Part shown: piece after piece, positions 43,168 through 53,086 of the stretch | Layout of the letters: each line of letters begins with the position of its first letter | Numbering within the stretch: the first letter of the stretch is position 1 | NCBI GenBank assembly: GCA_033239125.1 | Contig: BSWB01000003.1 | Coordinates: forward strand, 32,255,001-32,319,000 | DNA length: 64,000 nt | Direction of reading: 5' to 3' | Origin: Fagopyrum homotropicum | Lineage: Eukaryota; Streptophyta; Magnoliopsida; Caryophyllales; Polygonaceae | Made by a program: the position numbers and the translations under genes | Notes under the pieces: model-generated | Told to the model about the DNA's origin: nothing | The model's database searches: none | What the model saw: the letters and a program-made list of their open reading frames with translations, nothing else

Positions 43168-44445
43168 ATGGAGCTACATTGTGGAACATTAGGAAGGACA
43201 AGAAGAAAAGCAGGAACTATACTAAAAGGATGAAAGAAAGATTCAGTCAAAGATACGAAGGCATACACGTAGATCAGCAGTAATCTCGGACCAACACAAT
43301 AATGCATCTCGACCGAGACAACCCACTAGGTATGGATCGAGGTCGACGACTCAAAGCCCAAGGAAAATAAAATATAATTTTACCTAAAATTCTTCTATAA
43401 GAATGAAAGATGAATGTGAAGTAGAAGGAGGCTGGATCTGAGAGAGATCGGAAGGACGGCTAGAAAGACGGTTATCGAAAGGAAGAAGATCTAAGGAAGA
43501 ATTGCTTAGGGTTCAAGGAACCATAGCTTGTGAGAATTTTCTTGGGAAGTTACTTGTGAGTTGGTTATCATATTTTCTGGAACACATTGTTGAGACCATT
43601 GATTTGTTTGTTTGATTTGATTATTGAGATAGTTTTGTTGATTGTTCTTCTCACTTTTCCTGATATATATTTGATTGCTTGATGATGATGATGATTGTTG
43701 GCTAAACCCCACTGCGGTTCTAGGGTGATTAGTTTAAGGTTGTGGTGTAGACAATGAAAGAATGAGTCTTTGTGTGAGTGGACCGTGAAAGCTAGAGTTA
43801 ACCCTAAACCGAAGCCCGTCTTGGACTGTTCATTGAGCATCTCGACCGAGATCGATATAGAACAGCACGAGAGGAACCAATGCTTTGCAGATCCTGCGTT
43901 TAGGTTATAGTTTGCCAAATCATATCCTTGTTGCACCTTTTCTGGTTTACATGCAAGCCTAGGATGAGTGTTAGGTTACAAAGGTTTATCCTTTGTTAGG
44001 GTTTGAGTGTTCCTTCATCTTACCTTTGAGAGCTAACATGAGACTTATCCGGTGATGGTTAGTTCTATACCCTTAGGTGAATGATGTTGGTTTGAGTACT
44101 CTTACCTTTCCTTAGTTCTTTGAGACTTACCCGGTGATAGGACCTTTGGTTTGGAAAAGTGGATAGTGAGACCTCCCTCGTAATCTATCCCATCGTTGAA
44201 ACACCTTCCCTCTGCATTCCCAATCATATGATATATCTTGTCTTTTGCTTTTGATCAGTATAATTGCATGATTCTAAAGTTAGATTGCTTTGCTGTGATT
44301 ACTCTCACCGATTCCCTGAGATCCACTTCGGAATAAAAAGCCCTTACTACGATAGATCCGTACACTCCGGGTTTGTTTATCGTTAGGTCTATAATTCGGG
44401 ATATAAATTTAAGGCTTTGCATGAACACACCTTTTGGAGTGAACA

Positions 44446-44857
44446 TACGTGCACCAAGTAGAGGAAGCTTATAGAGCTGGAGTACCACCCCTAACACCAC
44501 CGGTACCTTCGAAGTCGGCTGAAGTCACGCAGAGAGTTACCCAGGTTATAGTTGCACCGGAGAGAGCTACACCGATTTTAGTTGTTGAAGGCGACAGAGG
44601 GCAAGACGAGCTGCGATCGCCGAGATCGGACTCTTGGTTATAGGCTTTCAACCAGCAGCGTGTACCCACTTTCGATGGGAAGGCGGGGCTAGAGGTGGAG
44701 CACTGGATAGGTCACATAGAATCCTCATTGGAGGGGCTCCGTTGCTCCGAGGAGCGACGGGTGGAGATAGTTCAAACCTTGTTCCGAGATCAGGATCAAT
44801 ACTAATGGAGGACGGTCTGAGGTGGGGTTACCAAGTTGGATCAATTGTTGAGCCTTG
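44446..44857 (+). pseudogene. gag: Ty3/gypsy gag fragment (chromovirus/Tekay-like)
   Basis: A frame open except for a stop at 44641 encodes a proline-rich stretch, then VPTFDGKAGLEVEHWIGHIE and LRCSEERRVEIVQ. This matches the usual start of a gypsy capsid domain (PxFxG, a tryptophan, hydrophobic helix, CSxxxRV). It is the sequence into which Ath-E and LTR-F were inserted, so it is the oldest layer visible here. The fragment has no visible start and is cut by LTR-F at 44857. The lineage is uncertain. Confidence 0.6.
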
Positions 44858-45040
44858 TGATGACATGATTTATGACACTAGTTTAGGCACTCTTTTAGAT
44901 AGTTTTCCTTTCCATTCATGCATGTTTCCGCATTAGTTCGTGACGTTTACGCTTAATTCATCCATATTGTCGAAATAGACATCTACACGAGCTTTTGTCG
45001 GTTTTGTAGGTATTTTGGGGAGCTTTTGGACTGAATCGAT
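44858..45040 (+). repeat. LTR-F, first segment
   Basis: An Athila LTR starts TGATGACATG and follows Ath-1 and Ath-B LTR sequence (TTCATGCATG, GTCGAAATAGACATCTACACG) until TCGAT (45036-45040), where a long solo LTR interrupts. It continues at 48144-48431 and 54667-55135. Confidence 0.8.
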
Positions 45041-46073
45041 ATGTAATAACCGAAATTTTTAAACTCCGTTAAATTTGAATTTAACCGAATTCCGATACGT
45101 CAATCTTAAATAAATAAATAAAATGAAACGAGTCTACGTTCTATCATTTTATGTGCCCTTAATTCACATAAAATGATGAAACTACATAACCGGAAATACT
45201 TTACGTACCTTTAAAATAAAATAATAACTTATATTAGACGGAAAATAATTCCGTAAATATTTCGCAAATTTTCTTTCGATCCGGGACGATTAACGAGTTT
45301 TTGTATCCCTTATTCTAATGGGAGAGCAGTCCGGTTCGGGTCCAACACCAGGCCCAAGCCCACCGGCCCACCTCCTTAAACTAATCCTAACCCTAATTCT
45401 AATTCTACGCTTAACCCTATTCTAACCCTAATCTAATGATACTGCCGCTTATCCCTCTTCTCCACTGCAAATACAACTACGGCTTCTGAAAGATGAAACA
45501 ACCACAACAAATCCTTCCGCCTTCATCTGCAGGTAGCGCCGCCGCCCTCCTCGTCCGCCCTCCTCGTCCGTCTTCACTCGCCGCCGCAGCCAGACAGCCG
45601 GACCTGTTGCCGCTACTGCTGTGCCTTCTCGCATCCCCCTCTCCCCACCTTTCTGTCTTCGCCAAAAGACGCCTATCGCCGCCCTCTGTACACGGGAATG
45701 ACACCAGCAAGCCGTGCCGAAGGGAAGGACCTCGCGACGCCAAGCCCCTGTACGCCTCGCCTTCGCCAGAGCCGCACCCAGCCGTCCGCACAGGCACTGG
45801 CTTGCTGCACTCGAGCCATCCGCACAAGCACTGGACTGCTGCACTCGACCCATCTGCACAAGCGCCGGACTGGACGTTGCTCCGTCTGTCGACTCAAAAC
45901 GTAGCACCAGCGGGCTGCCTCTCTTCTATCGATCCAACAGACCACTGATTTGGAGGAGCCCAGATTTGATCCACAACAACAGCCTTGGTGTTATCCTTCT
46001 CATGCCTTCGAGTCATGGAATCGAGTAAGGTCCCAATCCGTCCTACCTTTGTCCTTCTTTTTGAGGAATCCTT

Positions 46074-46170
<97 letters not shown>

Positions 46171-48143
46171 GCTGATAAGAGCTCCTTTTCTGTCATTAAT
46201 CCATCCCTAACAGCCTCGGAAGATAGCTTGAAGAGTTTAGGCGTTTTCTGAATTTTCGGAAGTGACAAACAGTCAACTTCGGGTCTAGATTTGGATAAGT
46301 TAAACTGCTCCTTTTTGGTTGGTTTTCGGATATGTCATAGACGGTATTGCATAGTAAATCATACTAAAATTTTAGAGAGATCCATGTTACAGTTTGAGAG
46401 TTATGGGTTTTCAAAGTTGACTCCTCACACAGTTTTTATAAATGTGCTGAGTGCTGAGAAAAACAGCATGTGATGCTGATTTGTAAAATAGTTTTGATTA
46501 GGCTTCTGATCTCTGTTTGGCTTGAATTTTTGATAGGATATAGTTGGCATAGTGTTGTAGAGCATATTATAATTTGGGAGCAATCCAGCAATTAGTTTAG
46601 GAGTTATAATTTTTCGAAGTTGGAACCTTAAACAGTTTTCTGGATGTTGCTGAAATTGCTAAGGGCTGGAAAATCTGGTGTTGTGCAGTCATGTTTGAGC
46701 TTAAGTTTGGATACCTTAGAAACGTAATTCACCGTTCAATTTTTAGTATAACATATAGGAACATGCATAGTGTAATGTATTAGAAGTTGAGACCGATCCA
46801 ACGGTCGGATCTGGATCTGTAAAAGCTCAAAGTAGGTTGACTGTGCTGTTTGTGAAAGAACCCAGAAATTGGCTAAGTATAGAATTTCTGGATGTTTTAA
46901 CCAACTTTAAGAATTTATGTAAGAGTTGTGACTGGGTAATTTTGAGCGATCTTTGATTCTACGAGTAGCATACATATCATAGATAACCTAGAGATTTATT
47001 TCGGACTTTTTATATTTTTATTCGAGCCTCGTATCTTAAGCCAAAGTCGAGCCTTAATGGCTTTTTGTGTAAACTAAGATCTTTGGGTAACTCTTATAAG
47101 ACCTTACTAAATCCTTACCAAACTTTTCAATGAGAACTAGATCATGGACATAGGTTCTAAAAGAAAATATTAGAACTAAATGATAGACTTTGAGAATTTT
47201 CGGCACTAAGGGTAAAATGGTCTTTTACCGTAAGAGGGCTTTTTCCGTAATTCCTTCGCATGAGGTTGGACATCTGGATGTGATTTTGACCCACATGCCT
47301 TATTTGACAGGCGTTTGAGTTACCACGGGTTCGGACTGAGTCGAGATTTGAGAAAACGATTTTTATCAAGGTAAGTCCTTGCGACTTACCACGGGTTGGA
47401 CATCTGGATATTAGTTGAGTGATAATAGTGGTGTGTGTACCATGTGTGTTATAATAACAACTTGTTAGGACGACCGTTGTTATTATGTGTTAAGGCCCAA
47501 GTGTATGTATAACGGGCCGTGACATCACTGCCCAGCTTTGCCAGGAGACTGGGAGGTTCTCTATACCCAGACCATACAGGTACACGGTGAGATGCATCGG
47601 ATCCACTCCTGGTGGGTACACGGGGGCGGAGGCGAGGTTTGGGAATCCCTCGTGTCACAAAATAAGTATCATTAGAGTGAATGACTTAAATGAAGATAGT
47701 AAATGAATTGTTTGAAAGCATGATGAGTGTTTATTATTTTATGTGTGTGTGTGCTATTATTATTCTCCTAATGTTTAGATAACTAGCTCGTGGTTGTTTT
47801 GTTGTGTTTTTAGAATTACTGCAGGTTAGAACAGCAGCTGAGTGATCCGGAAGTAGTGGTCAGCCGGGTCTCCGTACTCTTTAGAGTGGGGTTGGGTTGT
47901 TGCTTTGTTGTCTTTCCCTTTTGTTAAGACAGTTAGTCTTTTCCGTTGTTTAAGTACGTTAGGCTGTTAGTTTTTGTTGCATTCATCCTTTTACAAATAC
48001 ATCTTTATAAATTTCGATTTTTTCTTATTTGTGTCTTGTTGCAAGATCCTAGTAATATTGTTGTCAAACTAAGGTCGGGACCCATTATGAGGTCCTAACC
48101 AGTAATGTCCCGAGTTCTGAGAATTCGGGGTGTTACAACACAT
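45041..48143 (+). mobile_element. Long solo LTR, probably Tekay-type chromovirus
   Basis: The segment starts (A)TGTAATAACC and its LTR-like end is GGGTGTTACA at 48137. The canonical LTR would be 45042-48137 (3.1 kb). Long LTRs with TGTAATA and GTGTTACA ends are typical of the Tekay/Del group, which is the basis for the call. TCGAT flanks 45041-48143, so either a few extra bases belong to the element or the duplication is imperfect. It includes degenerate CCCTAA repeats, a GC-rich section (45480-45950) with overlapping shadow ORFs on both strands, and an (AT)n run. There is no convincing gene and no internal region. Confidence 0.65.
46077..46170. repeat. (AT)n microsatellite
   Basis: About 94 bp of nearly pure AT dinucleotides, broken only by one G and one C, inside the Tekay-like LTR. 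Confidence 0.95.
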
Positions 48144-48431
48144 TCGATGATCATTCCTTGTGGTGGCACACATCCGGGCTCTTTAAGGAACACGCTAGGA
48201 GCAAAGAAGAACACAAAAGACCTTATTGGTGCATGCCTTGCACCAACTCATGACTTGGTGATCCAAGGAGGGCTTTTGGTGGAAAATCACGGCCCAGAGG
48301 CCATAACCACGCCTGTGGTTTCATTGTTTTTCCCGTGGTTTCTGTCTAGATAGCCTTGACACTTGTCACACGATTTCTTTGCCCGACCTTTGCTTTCCTT
48401 TGGTGGAGTACTTGAGTTGCTTTTGCAGGCT
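48144..48431 (+). repeat. LTR-F, second segment
   Basis: LTR-F resumes at TCGATGATC and runs to AGGCT (48427-48431), where Ath-C is inserted. It holds the first CCACGGCCGTGG-type cluster of this LTR (about 48285-48345, including CCACGCCTGTGG). Confidence 0.8.
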
Positions 48432-50003
48432 TGATGACATGAATTATGACCTATTTTTAGGCATGTATTTATATAGATTTTCCCTTTATTTTGCATGCAT
48501 AGACATACTTTCAAGGCATTTATGGTTATATTCACCTACTTTGCAAGAATAGAGGTCTACATAGAGTTTTATTGCATTTGTAGGTAATTTGGCGAATTAT
48601 GGAGCGAAATAGCATATTTAAGGATTAAGCCTTGAAGCGGGACAAAAAAGAGCAATATAAGGAAGTTAGGACGCCCAAAGTATCTTCTGATACCGTCGGA
48701 CGCGCCAAAGTATTTTCTGATACCTTCGGACGCGGCCCAAAGTATTCTCTGATACCGTCTGACGCGCCAAAGTATTTTCTGATACCTTATGACGCGGCCC
48801 AGAGTATCTTCTGATACAAGCACACTTGACTTCTTTTCAGCCCAGATTTCTAGGGTTTTACCTTTAAACCCTAGATTTATCCCTATAGATATTCGATAGC
48901 CTTCAACATTAAAGGACGAACGATGATAGCCCCAGGATTTGGATCCCCAAAGAGAGGGAGGGTTGAAGATTTTATTGCGTACAGGGAAGATTCGGAGGAC
49001 GCATTTTGGAGATTGTGTACTTCGAGATTATCTTAGGTTTACCTTTGGAGACGGATTGACACTCCGTTCTTCACTGTTCCTTAAGATTATTGTGAGGATT
49101 TCTATTCCTTTTTTCTGCATTTATTCAATACAAACATTTGTTATTGGGTTTGAGATTGGTTATTTGATAGTCATTGAGTTTTTGAGGTTTTCATCCATTT
49201 TCTCTTTAAACTTGATTATTGAATTGATGATGATGGTTATTGGCTAAAACCCTTTAGCAATTCTAAGGTGAAGGGTTGATAGTTGTGGCTTGGATAATGA
49301 TAGATCGATCGTAAATTGATTGGACCTTGAGAGTTTGAGAAATATCGTCGACACCCTAAATCACGGTCTGTTCTTAGGTTTCCACGGCCGTGATTCTTAA
49401 GATCTACCCGTGATTTACCTCAGTTTACGAACTTTGCTTTTACTTTGATTCAAGGTTAAAGATTAGCTTTAATCTAGTCTAGGTTTGCCCTTTTCTAGGT
49501 AGTAGTGAAGCCTCAACAACCTCTACTTCGATTTCGAGTGTCACAACCTTAATCGGTTTAGTTAGTTTTGATCCTTGGGTTACAAGTTTGGGTATTTGAG
49601 ATTAATTCTTGCCTTTAGATCCTTTCTATAATGAAGCCTCAACAACCTTTATAGAGAGTGTCTTTAGATAAGTCATATAGGGTTTTGGAACTTCACCGTA
49701 CATTACCTTACCTTAGTATACCTTTGCAAACCTCAACTCTGTCCTTATATCTATAGTATATCTTGAATCGATTGCCACAACTAGATACCTGGATCTTTAG
49801 GATTGTTGTTTTCCCAATATTTGCAAAGCTTCTATACTTTACTTGCTCGATAAATTGTTAACTGAATTTGATCCCCCAAATCCCTGAGTTCGATACTCTG
49901 GAATACTTGCTAATCTACGCCGATCCGTACACTGCGGGTTCGCTTGCTTTTATTCTAGTTTTATAAATTTAAAACTTGATTGCACGCACTTTTTGGGCGA
50001 ACA
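48432..50003 (+). repeat. Ath-C 5' LTR
   Basis: It runs from TGATGACATG to GGGCGAACA. A tandem array (48669-48819) occupies the place where other Athila LTRs have their first palindrome cluster. A CCACGGCCGTGA cluster is at 49362-49425. GAAGCCTCAACAACC appears twice (about 49507 and 49633) where other LTRs have TTACCCGGTRA repeats. CCGTACACTGCGGG is near 49926. Confidence 0.95.
48669..48819 (+). repeat. 30-bp tandem array in the Ath-C 5' LTR
   Basis: Five units of 28-32 bp each contain GACGC, then (A/C)AAAGTAT and TTCTGATAC. Two slightly different unit types alternate (GACGCGCC and GACGCGGCCC). GTATC-TTCT-GATAC within some units can pair with itself. Confidence 0.85.
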
Positions 50004-50009
50004 AGTTTT

Positions 50010-50027
50010 TGGCGCCGTTGCCGGGGA
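50010..50027 (+). promoter_or_regulatory. Ath-C primer binding site (tRNA-Asp)
   Basis: TGGCGCCGTTGCCGGGGA lies 6 nt after the LTR, identical to the sites of the coding Athila elements. Confidence 0.95.
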
Positions 50028-50123
50028 TTTGGTCTAGACCAATTTCGGTTTTCGGTTGTCGGGCTTGAGTGCTTTTTGCTTTTAATCTTTTCGGTATGAG
50101 TTTTTGAGTTTTCAGGTTCACCA

Positions 50124-51272
50124 ATGGCGGCATGGAGCAATGAACCTGCATTTGATCCAGCCTGGTTTGCATGGCAAGGTGCTAGGGCGGACCATTATGA
50201 ATGTTTGGAAGAGAAATACGCCTTCTATTGGTTTGACAGCGAAAGAGAACGTGAACAAACCATTGAATATGAATTTGCAAAATGGGAAAAGCTGCACTAC
50301 CCAAAGAAGGTTAAGAAGAAACCTCCCAAAGATGCGGAGGACTCGAAATTTGAAGAATTGATGAAGAAATTTGAGATGATCGAAGAAAGATTCAAAGCCT
50401 ATGATGAATATAATCTAAAAGTGATAGAAGACGCAAAAAAGAATATTTCTAAGGTTGAAAAACCCTTGGAAAATCATTCATCTAGCAAGGAAGAATTACA
50501 AGTTTCGAGCGTTCCTCCTATTGAGCTTGAAACCCCTCTTGAAGTCCTCAATGAAAAAGAGGAAGGTGTGGAAGACCTTGAACTAACTGTTATAGCTGCG
50601 GTCGAGGTAGAGGAAGAAATGGTTGAGCTGGAAGAAGAAGAGAACGTGGAGAACCTTAGTCAAATTGCTGAAACTGTGGCCCAGGTTAAAGAGGATCCAG
50701 CTGAGTTGGGAGATATTTCATGTGTGGATCATCATTCCAACATGAAAGTTGTCCCAAGCCTTAAGGAACTTTACAAGGTACATTCTCTTACTTCCATTGA
50801 AATTCCTATTAAAAATTCTTATTTTTGTAGGAATGCGCCGGAGAGTTGGAGGTCTCTTCCAAAAGAACCTCCTAAGATGAAGATGAAACCTCCATTAAAA
50901 CTGTTGGAAGTAGATGCTCCTTGGACTACAAGGAGTGGAGTTAGCAAGCACTTCACCATTAAGGCGATGAAGTGTCTTTTGTTCAAGTATGGGGTCATTC
51001 ACATGACGAACACCATACATCATCCCCAATCTGGAGATGGGGAAGCTAGGAGGATTCTCGAGAAACTGATTTCTCGATCCAGGAAAGGATGGGACGCAAG
51101 GCTGAATAATGTCCCATTGAAGCATATGAAAGCTAGGATAATCCCGGTGAGAATCAAACCGTACAAGCTTGTACGTGGGAGATCTTACCATTTGCCGGTG
51201 AAATTAGGAACCTTTTTTGTGGAATTAATTGATGAGTTTGATGAGAAATCCAAGATGTTCAAGGTACATTGA
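50124..51272 (+). CDS. Ath-C sole ORF: 382-aa protein with a vestigial integrase-like C-terminus
   Basis: This intact ORF starts at ATG 50124, 97 nt after the primer site and exactly where gag starts in relatives. Residues 1-60 are aromatic-rich (AWFAWQGARADHYECLEEKYAFYWFD) and match no family I recognise. Residues 70-115 are charged and helical, probably coiled coil. Residues 130-200 are very acidic. Residues about 272-362 align with Athila integrase around the third catalytic residue (KYGV, HHPQSGDGEARRILEKLISRSRKGWD, PYKLVRGRSYHLPVKLG). The second catalytic aspartate is replaced (SDGG becomes SGVS) and the upstream finger and first aspartate are absent, so catalysis is not expected. Function is unknown; a chimeric non-autonomous protein is inferred. 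Confidence 0.82.
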   Translation: MAAWSNEPAFDPAWFAWQGARADHYECLEEKYAFYWFDSEREREQTIEYEFAKWEKLHYPKKVKKKPPKDAEDSKFEELMKKFEMIEERFKAYDEYNLKVIEDAKKNISKVEKPLENHSSSKEELQVSSVPPIELETPLEVLNEKEEGVEDLELTVIAAVEVEEEMVELEEEENVENLSQIAETVAQVKEDPAELGDISCVDHHSNMKVVPSLKELYKVHSLTSIEIPIKNSYFCRNAPESWRSLPKEPPKMKMKPPLKLLEVDAPWTTRSGVSKHFTIKAMKCLLFKYGVIHMTNTIHHPQSGDGEARRILEKLISRSRKGWDARLNNVPLKHMKARIIPVRIKPYKLVRGRSYHLPVKLGTFFVELIDEFDEKSKMFKVH

Positions 51273-53047
51273 GTCATCTATGGAGATAGGTCCAGCTAGC
51301 GATGTTAAACCAAGCGCTTCTTGGGAGGCAACCCAAGGTAATGCATCTTTTTCCCTTTTCTTTTTCTTAGGATAGTTAGCTTGTTTGTTTTGTTTTTGCT
51401 TTGTTTTTTTTTTCCTTCTCGATGCGCTCTCGGTTTGTTTGTGTCATGGATCGCAGGAACTAGGTATAATCTTGAGGAATTGATGGAAAAAGGCAATACA
51501 AATGTGCCTAAGGACGTTTTCAAGGAACAAAAGGCAAGAAATCGACTACCCAAAAGAAGATCGGTCGATTTAGGCTTCAAAACAGGTCGATTTTTGACAA
51601 CAGAAAGAAAAATCGACCCAGAGATCGACCCCTTCAGGAAAAATCGGGCCGACGAAAAAAATCGGGTAGAAAACTCGGCCGATTTTTTTCAAAAAATAAA
51701 AAAAATAAAAAAAATAAATTTTTTTTTTTTTTCGGAAAATTTTTGTTTGGCCAAAAGACGTTCCGCTTCTTCATTCTTCGACACCGATTGGAATATCCGG
51801 AGTTCCCTATTGCGCTTATATAGACTCCCACCATCACCATTCAATGAATGATTCGCCATGCCTGATTCGCCATCTTACATTGTGAGTATCCTTTTCTTCC
51901 TTTTCTTTTCTTCACATTGGGGACAATGTGAGTTTTAAGTATGGGGTGGAGGTATTTGCGATACCATTTGCATGTTTTATGTCTTGCATCATATGATTTG
52001 AAATTTTTGAAAAATTTTAAAATTTTTTGTGCTTCTTATGATGGAAATGACCTCTATGATGAGAATTGTGTATATGGATAGGCAAAAAGATGCTTAGTTG
52101 TGTTGAGATTTTGATTATAGCATGAATGAATTTGCTTTTGTTACTTGAACACATGAATAAGTTATATGATTTAGTTGTTTTGATAAGAGAATGAAATAAT
52201 AGTCGAAGCTATATTGCAAGTTCTTTTACATCATTTAAGAATGACTAAGGCAATTCACTTCTTTTCTTTTCTCATATCTTGATCATGCTAGCTCCTCAAT
52301 GAAATATGTAACCCTCCTTTTACCATCCGGGAATTAGGATAGGTGATTGAAAAAGGCATGTTTGATGTGAGAGGGCCAAGAAAAATGTATTGAAAAAGTG
52401 CAAAATTTCATAAGTTTGGGGACGTTGAACATGAGGATGAGTAACTCGGCACCATTCACATAGCCGGGTGTTTGTGTCTTGCCAAAGTCCGATTGAACGA
52501 CAAGTCCTAACGGGATATGGTATGTGCATCAAGGGTTTGAGGCATCTCAAAATTGAGAAACGCCGATCTCCTAGGCTTCGGTTTTTGTGCACCGCTGTCC
52601 ATACTCTCAAAAAGTAAAGTATAATGAAAGCAAAGCTTTCTACATGCGAAGCATGTGCGGTGAAGAAAATTCTTGAAAGTGCTATGTGTTCCTCTTTCCC
52701 GGATTAGCACCACAACTGCCAAAAAGAACTCCTTCCCTTAATACGTTTCTTGAACCTTTCTATTGATTAGAAGACCTTGAGACTTTTATGCATGTGTTTA
52801 AGACTTAATGGCTTAGATTTGTTTGACTTTGATTACCTCTACACCTTTATCATGTTCTTTATTTATGCTTTCAAGAAAGAAAACGAAGTTAGTTCATCTT
52901 ATAGTTATCATTGATACATACTTTGCCTTTTTATGCCTTGAAATATCACTTTGAGGGTGATCCAATAAGAAGAAGCACTACCAAAAGAAAAGTTTTTGAG
53001 TTTTCATACATACATAATCCATGACATCTTGTATTCTAAATTTGAGT
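51273..53047 (+). other. Ath-C 3' non-coding region
   Basis: No gene is present; the 156-residue ORF at 51381-51851 overlaps low-complexity A/T runs. Features include the post-pol hairpin, a dense cluster of AATCGGCCGATT-type words (51558-51690), CACATT-GGGGAC-AATGTG (51913-51930) with AAGTATGGGGT (51937-51947), and the shared block (about 52437-52600). Confidence 0.75.
51320..51337 (+). other. Conserved post-ORF RNA hairpin (CTTGGG-AGGCAA-CCCAAG)
   Basis: A perfect 6-bp stem with the AGGCAA loop lies 47 nt after the stop of the 382-aa ORF, as in the coding relatives. Confidence 0.6.
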
Positions 53048-53086
53048 CTTGCTTAGGGACAAGCAAGGGGCAAGTATGGGGTATTT
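53048..53086 (+). promoter_or_regulatory. Ath-C pre-PPT hairpin and polypurine tract
   Basis: CTTGCTT-AGGGAC-AAGCAAG (53048-53067) is a perfect 7-bp stem. AAGTATGGGGTATTT (53072-53086) abuts the LTR. Confidence 0.72.

Larger units (their letters stand above)
39363..44445 (+). mobile_element. Ath-E: 3' part of an Athila element that hosts the SIRE-like element
   Basis: Directly after the copia LTR comes the interior of an env-like ORF, then a 3' region, hairpin, polypurine tract and a 3' LTR that holds a hAT element. The 5' portion must lie left of the copia element, outside the window. The LTR end is followed by TACGT and gypsy gag sequence. Subfamily signals (type-3 palindromes, LTR start TGATAGCATG, the env-like ORF) tie it to Ath-A. 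Confidence 0.88.
42041..44445 (+). repeat. Ath-E 3' LTR, interrupted by a hAT element
   Basis: It runs from TGATAGCATG to GTGAACA; without the hAT and one duplication it is about 1482 bp. Type-3-like palindromes lie at 43283-43355 (ATCTCGACCGAGAC) and 43800-43880 (ATCTCGACCGAGAT). TTACCCGGTGA is near 44130, and a variant GTACACTCCGGG near 44358. Confidence 0.88.

Noticed and set aside
45380..45438. Telomere-like CCCTAA repeats
   Set aside because: Short and degenerate, inside an LTR; likely a telo-box-like or chance repeat and not a telomere remnant.
45449..45948. Several overlapping ORFs of 68-152 residues on both strands
   Set aside because: They follow the high GC content of this part of the Tekay-like LTR and have no recognisable domain.
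48669..48819. CRISPR-like array
   Set aside because: Units are contiguous with no distinct spacers, in a plant LTR and duplicated with it; an ordinary tandem repeat.
51381..51851. 156-residue ORF downstream of the Ath-C protein
   Set aside because: It spans the palindrome cluster and long A and T runs and has no counterpart in relatives.
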